From positions 1 through 44,460 of the forward strand of contig CBFHNK010000007.1 of assembly GCA_965657195.1 (NCBI GenBank): a stretch of DNA of 44,460 bases, given 5' to 3'. The DNA comes from TMED14 sp965657195 (GTDB taxonomy: Bacteria > Bacteroidota > Bacteroidia > Flavobacteriales > Schleiferiaceae). The notes under the pieces were generated by a model. It was given only the letters and a program-made list of their open reading frames with translations. It was not told where the DNA came from and made no database searches. This document shows positions 40,754 through 44,460 of the stretch, in pieces; position 1 is the first letter of the stretch; each line of letters starts with the position of its first letter. The position numbers and the translations under genes are program-made.

Positions 40754-41547
40754 TCATCCTTAAAACTGCCGATGAGATCGCGCTGATGCGCGAATCTGCC
40801 CAGCTTGTTTCGCGCACCTTGGGAATGCTCGCCGCTGAAATCAAGCCCGGCGTCACATCGCTCCAACTTGACCGAAAAGCCGAGGAGTTCATTCGCGACC
40901 ACGGAGCCATTCCCGCCTTTCTCGGAATGTACGGATTCCCTAACAGCCTGTGCATGTCACTTAACGAGCAAGTAGTCCACGGGATTCCGTCCGACACTCC
41001 ATTAAACGAGGGCGACATTATTTCGGTCGACTGCGGAGTACTCATGAACGACTTCTATGGAGACCACGCCTACACCTTTGAAGTGGGTGAAGTGTCCCCT
41101 GAGACACGCAAACTGCTTGAGGTAACCAAAGCTTCACTTTACGTGGGCATCGACGCCATGCGCCGCGGCAACCGAGTAGGCGACATCGGCCATGCCATCC
41201 AAAAGCACTGCGAGCGCGAAGGCTACGGCGTCGTACGCGAGCTGGTCGGACACGGACTCGGCCGCAAGCTCCACGAAGACCCTCAGGTTCCGAACTACGG
41301 AAAGCGCGGCAGCGGCAAACTCCTTCAGGACGGAATGGTCCTCGCAATCGAACCCATGATCAACATGGGAACCCACCGCGTACGGCAACTCAAGGACGGA
41401 TGGAGCATCGTTACGGGCGACGGCAAGCCCTCGGCCCACTTTGAGCACGACGTCGCGTTGGTCGACGGCCGCCCCGTGGTACTGTCGACCTTCGACTACA
41501 TCTACGAAGCCCTTGGGCTTCCCAAAAACGACCCGGTTTTCGCATGA
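40750..41547 (+). CDS. map: Methionine aminopeptidase, type I
   Basis: Removes the N-terminal Met from nascent proteins. The 265-residue enzyme shows all five metal ligands: Asp94 (VDCGV), Asp105 (GDHAYT), His168 (GHGLGRKLHEDP), Glu201 (AIEPM) and Glu232 (HFEHDVAL). The start at 40750 overlaps the gpmI stop as ATGA; a frame reaching 40696 lies inside gpmI. Its stop overlaps the methyltransferase gene as ATGA. Confidence 0.96.
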   Translation: MIILKTADEIALMRESAQLVSRTLGMLAAEIKPGVTSLQLDRKAEEFIRDHGAIPAFLGMYGFPNSLCMSLNEQVVHGIPSDTPLNEGDIISVDCGVLMNDFYGDHAYTFEVGEVSPETRKLLEVTKASLYVGIDAMRRGNRVGDIGHAIQKHCEREGYGVVRELVGHGLGRKLHEDPQVPNYGKRGSGKLLQDGMVLAIEPMINMGTHRVRQLKDGWSIVTGDGKPSAHFEHDVALVDGRPVVLSTFDYIYEALGLPKNDPVFA

Positions 41548-42308
41548 TACGCTGGGCCCTACGTTGGATTCCGCGTCCCTGGCTCATACGCCTCAGCGCC
41601 CCGCTGCGCTGGCTGGCGCCCGTGATCTATGCCGGATCAAAGTATACCGACCCGATCGACGGGCGATCCTACCGCACGTTTCTGCCGTACGGCTACGGCG
41701 GAGCCATCCGGCCCGAAGTCCTCGCCCCCGGAACGCACTCCCTGGAGCGCCACCGCCTCCTCTGGCTGTACCTAAAGCGCTACACTGACTTTTTTACCCG
41801 CCCGGCTGAGTTGCTGCACATTGCACCCGAACAGTGCTTCTACCATCGCTTTAAAGCCCTTCCCCACCTCAAGGTGCTGACGGGAGATATCGAATCCCCG
41901 CTGGCAGACCTCCACTTTGACCTCCATCACATTCCGCTGGAGGCCAACCGCTTTGACGTCGTACTGTGCAACCACGTCCTCGAGCACGTTGCAGACGATG
42001 CCCAATGCCTGAGTGAACTGTTTCGGGTCATGAAACCTGGCGGATGGGGCATCTTTCAAATTCCATGGATTCCCGGTCGCACCGCTACCGACGAAGACCC
42101 GAGCATCACCGACCCGCGCGAACGAGAGCGCCGCTTTGGCCAGTACGACCACGTCCGCATGTACGGCGAGGACTATGCTGACCGCCTTCAGGCCGCTGGA
42201 TTTCTCGTTGAACGAGTGGACCTCGCCGACCGCATCCCCGCCGACGAATACGCCCGCTACCGACTCCCGCTGGGAGAGCCCCTCTTTGTGGCGCGCAAAC
42301 CCGCCTGA
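41544..42308 (+). CDS. Class I SAM-dependent methyltransferase
   Basis: A 254-residue methyltransferase-like protein of unknown substrate. The SAM-binding first motif is weak (LLHIAPEQCFYHRFK); the second part is clear in VLTGDIESPLADLHFDL, FDVVLCNHVLEHVADDAQCLSELFRVMKPGGWGIFQIP. A basic amphipathic N-terminus might bind membrane. It is coupled to map by an ATGA overlap and followed by a terminator. Lipid, quinone or glycan methylation are all possible. Confidence 0.82.
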   Translation: MIRWALRWIPRPWLIRLSAPLRWLAPVIYAGSKYTDPIDGRSYRTFLPYGYGGAIRPEVLAPGTHSLERHRLLWLYLKRYTDFFTRPAELLHIAPEQCFYHRFKALPHLKVLTGDIESPLADLHFDLHHIPLEANRFDVVLCNHVLEHVADDAQCLSELFRVMKPGGWGIFQIPWIPGRTATDEDPSITDPRERERRFGQYDHVRMYGEDYADRLQAAGFLVERVDLADRIPADEYARYRLPLGEPLFVARKPA

Positions 42309-42327
42309 TCCTTAGCGCAATACCCAT

Positions 42328-42358
42328 AAAAAAAGCCCGCGGAATCGCGGGCTTTTTT
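42328..42358. terminator. Bidirectional intrinsic terminator
   Basis: GCCCGCG and CGCGGGC form the stem with loop GAAT, flanked by A6 on the left and T6 on the right. It lies between the convergent methyltransferase gene and the coiled-coil gene at 42376 and can serve both. Confidence 0.92.
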
Positions 42359-42375
42359 GTGGGGTACGTTAGGGA

Positions 42376-43182
42376 TTAACCTAAAATGCTCGATAACTCA
42401 ATAGCCATCTTCTGCTCTTCTTCTTGAGCGAGCAAGGGGTCAACCAAGATTCGGCCAGAGTGCTCGTCAATTGTGATTTTCTTGCGCTGCGCGATTTCCA
42501 TCTGGCGCTGGGGCGGAATCGTAAAGAACGAGCCCGCAGAAGCTCCGCGCTCGATGCTCACGACGGCAAGCCCGTTGCGAACTTTATCGCGAATTCGACG
42601 GTATGCACTCAGCAGGCGGTCATCTCCCACAACAGCTGAAAGCGTCTCGCTCTTTGCAAGCAAAAGCTCTTCTTCGCGCTGGGTCTCTAAAATGATGTTG
42701 TCCAATTCGTTCTTCTTGAACTCCAAGTGACTTGAGCGCTCTGCAAGTTTGGCCTCAACTGACTCTAGTGACAAGGTTTTGCTTTCGAGCGACGCCTCAA
42801 ATTCACGAATGTGCTTTTCTGCCAATTGGATTTCAAGTTCCTGAAATTCAATTTCTTTGGCAATTGCATCAAACTCGCGGTTATTACGGACGTTCTTTTG
42901 CTGCTCCTCGTACTTCGAGATTTTCTCTTGGCAGTTCTTGATCATAAGCTTATGACCCTTAACCTCGGTCTTAGCTTGGTTGATATCATCTTGGACCTTT
43001 GCGCGACGCAGATCAAGACCGGCAATCTCATCTTCCAAATCCTCTACTTCAAGCGGTAGTTCTCCGCGGAGACTGCGAATCTCATCAATTCGACGGTCTA
43101 CAATCTGAAGACTATACAGGGCTCGAAGTTTTTCTTCGACTGAAGGCGAAGCGACGTTTGATGAAGGTGACTTTTTAGCCAT
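42376..43182 (-). CDS. Coiled-coil protein of the zinc-ribbon (CT398-like) family, cysteines lost
   Basis: A 268-residue protein of the CT398-type family (PF02591-like), whose members have a long coiled coil followed by a C4 zinc ribbon. The coiled coil spans about residues 15-180. In the ribbon, the conserved surroundings GASAGSFFTIPPQRQMEI and KKITIDEHSGRILVDP remain. The metal positions are changed: CxxC would be Ser215-x-x-Ser218, and the second CxxC is Asp239-x-x-Ser242. Zinc binding there is therefore unlikely. It overlaps nif3 by 8 bp. Function unknown. Confidence 0.88.
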   Translation of the reverse strand: MAKKSPSSNVASPSVEEKLRALYSLQIVDRRIDEIRSLRGELPLEVEDLEDEIAGLDLRRAKVQDDINQAKTEVKGHKLMIKNCQEKISKYEEQQKNVRNNREFDAIAKEIEFQELEIQLAEKHIREFEASLESKTLSLESVEAKLAERSSHLEFKKNELDNIILETQREEELLLAKSETLSAVVGDDRLLSAYRRIRDKVRNGLAVVSIERGASAGSFFTIPPQRQMEIAQRKKITIDEHSGRILVDPLLAQEEEQKMAIELSSILG

Positions 43183-44244
43183 GGTTTAGGTATGTACGTA
43201 CGGGACGGTTATTTGTCTCCGAAATTAGGACTGCAAAAGTAACGAATTCTAAGCGAATAGCCTCGGCCCAATCTTCAATAAATGGCAGCTCACTTTCACC
43301 ATGCCCTACATCGACGAGTACAATTCCGCCGGGAGTATCCTGAAAGCCGTGGTACTTCGCATCCCCAGTAACGTAGACGTCTGCCCCGGTAGCAGCGGCT
43401 GCTTGAATAAATTCCGCTCCAGATCCGCCACAGACCGAAACTCGCTTCACCACGCGGTCAAGATCCGCCCTACTGTAGCGCACTGCGTCTGATCCCAATT
43501 GACGGGCAACGTGTGCAATAAAATCGCCCAACCGAACTGGTTCTCGAAGGTCACCCACTGCACCATAACCCAAATCTGACCACGAATTATCTAGTGAAAT
43601 CCATGAATGCGCCACCTCTTCATACGGATGGACCTTCCACACCGCCTCTCGAACCCGATTTTTCAAAGCCACCGGAACCACGAACTCCAATCTCTGCTCG
43701 TGCGCCACTTCGCGAGTCCCGAGCGTACCCACAAATGGTTTTGCACCTTCTAGCGGTCGGAAGGTCCCAGTTCCGACCGAGGCAAAATGGCACTCATCGT
43801 AGTTGCCGAGATGTCCCGCACCTGCTGTAAAGGCTGCTTCGGCAACAATTGATGCACATTCGTTCGGAACATACACCACCAGCTGTAGCAATTCACCGGT
43901 ACGCGGCATCATAACCTTGGTGTTTTCAAGCCCTAAACGCCGAGAAAGAGAAAAACTCACTCCGCCCGCAATACTATCCCAATTCGTGTGTCCGGCATAC
44001 AATGCGATATCGTGGCGTACCGCAAAGGCAACCGTCCGTTCAGATACCGTTTTGCCCGTAAGGCGCTTCAATCCTTTAAAAATAATCGGGTGATGGCTCA
44101 GTACCACATTGCATCCCCGCACGACCGCCTCAAGCAATACCTCCNNNNNNNNNNACCGACTAAAAGACCTGAATTATCATAGGATTCCTGTACGCGCAGT
44201 GGTGCGCGCTGTTCTAACCAATCCACAAGAACACTAACCGTCAT
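43175..44244 (-). CDS. Nif3-like dinuclear metal centre protein (interrupted by assembly gap)
   Basis: A Nif3/YbgI-type protein of unknown biochemical role that binds two metals. The start at 44244 reads MTVSVLVDWLEQRAPLRVQESYDNSGLLVG, the family N-terminus. Ten Ns (44145-44154) follow, then VLLEAVVRGCNVVLSHHPIIFKGLKRL with the metal HH pair, LYAGHTNWDS and VDVGHGESE. An inserted CutA/YqfO-like domain lies in the middle. The two halves are out of frame across the 10 Ns, and comparison with the family suggests about 18 missing residues, so the gap length is a placeholder. This is an incomplete sequence, not a pseudogene. Confidence 0.9.
44145..44154. other. Assembly gap (10 N placeholder)
   Basis: Ten undetermined bases interrupt nif3. 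Frame and family comparison show the true missing length is probably near 55 nt. Confidence 0.95.
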
Positions 44245-44248
44245 TATG

Positions 44249-44256
44249 CAAAGAAA
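44249..44256 (-). promoter_or_regulatory. Probable -7 box of nif3
   Basis: TTTCTTTG on the minus strand differs from the consensus only in the second base. It lies 4 nt before the nif3 ATG. It sits immediately downstream of the T run of the preceding terminator. Confidence 0.45.
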
Positions 44257-44257
44257 C

Positions 44258-44283
44258 AAAAAAGGCCGCCCATGTGGGCGGCC
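44258..44283 (-). terminator. Intrinsic terminator of the gene at 44308
   Basis: GGCCGCCC and GGGCGGCC form an 8-bp stem with a 4-nt loop. On the minus strand it is followed by six T. It ends the partial gene at the window edge. Confidence 0.88.
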
Positions 44284-44307
44284 CGTATCAATGAATGAGG
44301 CGTGGAA

Positions 44308-44460
44308 TTACTCTTTGCCTTCCATTTCTTCTTTGAGGCGAGCTAGGCTATCGAGATCACCGAGGGTCGACTTCTCAACTTGTGCATTGATCGACTGAAC
44401 GGACGTCTTACCACCCGATCCTTTACCTCCGCGCTTACCTTTTCCACCTTCATCAACGTC
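44308..44460 (-). CDS. C-terminal tail of a partial gene, possibly ribosomal protein S1
   Basis: Only the last 50 residues are inside the window. They form a Gly/Lys-rich stretch (EGGKGKRGGKGSGGK) followed by a short acidic helix (STLGDLDSLARLKEEMEGKE). This tail resembles the C-termini I recall for Bacteroidota ribosomal protein S1, after the last S1 domain, but no domain is visible here, so the identification is tentative. A strong terminator follows the stop. Confidence 0.4.
   Translation of the reverse strand, partial: DVDEGGKGKRGGKGSGGKTSVQSINAQVEKSTLGDLDSLARLKEEMEGKE

Noticed and set aside
43175..44244. nif3 as a frameshifted pseudogene
   Set aside because: The break coincides with ten Ns, and both halves are well conserved, so missing sequence is the simpler explanation.

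Overview
This window reads as a chromosomal segment of a Bacteroidota bacterium, probably from the order Flavobacteriales, and fairly GC-rich for that group (judged by eye, not computed). The evidence is the repeated TAnnTTTG-type -7 promoter box just upstream of starts, weak or absent Shine-Dalgarno sites, a eukaryote-type NADP isocitrate dehydrogenase, a DnaX without the zinc module, an OmpP1/FadL-type porin, the rpsF-rpsR-rplI cluster and an archaeal-type ProRS. Coding density is very high. No intergenic gap exceeds 300 bases, many neighbours overlap by 4 bases (ATGA or GTGA), and several convergent pairs touch or overlap. I saw no phage, IS element or CRISPR array.

Layout. 1-3.5 kb holds a surface-polysaccharide patch: the end of a Wzt-like export ATPase, a sulfotransferase and two GT2 glycosyltransferases. 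3.5-7.9 kb holds icd, dnaX, a CruF-like carotenoid gene and a small membrane protein. 7.9-9.1 kb is the ribosomal operon rpsF-rpsR-rplI with a terminator. 9.1-15.7 kb holds an O-antigen-ligase/TPR membrane protein, exonuclease III, a lipoprotein and a 1127-residue fused B12 mutase (IcmF type). 15.7-18.3 kb holds a HAD hydrolase, two unknown genes and rsmD. 18.25-23.6 kb is a minus-strand overlapping chain radC-wecB-deacetylase-like-FemAB-like-oxyR-rdgB. 23.6-26.3 kb holds tRNA-Glu with rpsT, and proS with a conserved unknown gene. 26.3-32 kb holds envelope genes: a repeat-rich lipoprotein, an OmpP1/FadL porin and a large secreted BNR protein. 32-42.3 kb holds a KAS III enzyme divergent from a long plus-strand series: folE, cysS, yidD, lgt, a DUF192 gene, a BNR protein and pepE, then gpmI, map and a methyltransferase. 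42.4-44.5 kb holds a coiled-coil relative of zinc-ribbon proteins, nif3 (interrupted by an assembly gap) and the tail of a gene that may be rpsA.

Most notable observations. (1) dnaX carries a run of ten A residues exactly after domain III, and both shifted frames stop within a few codons. This is the arrangement expected for slippage giving a short gamma-like subunit beside tau. (2) About fourteen starts lie only 4-8 nt after a TAnnTTTG-like box, which suggests widespread leaderless mRNAs, including a GTG-initiated gpmI. (3) Two unrelated divergent gene pairs share a 19-bp back-to-back promoter module. (4) The zinc-ribbon-family protein has lost all four metal cysteines. (5) nif3 is split by a 10-N gap that cannot be the true gap length.
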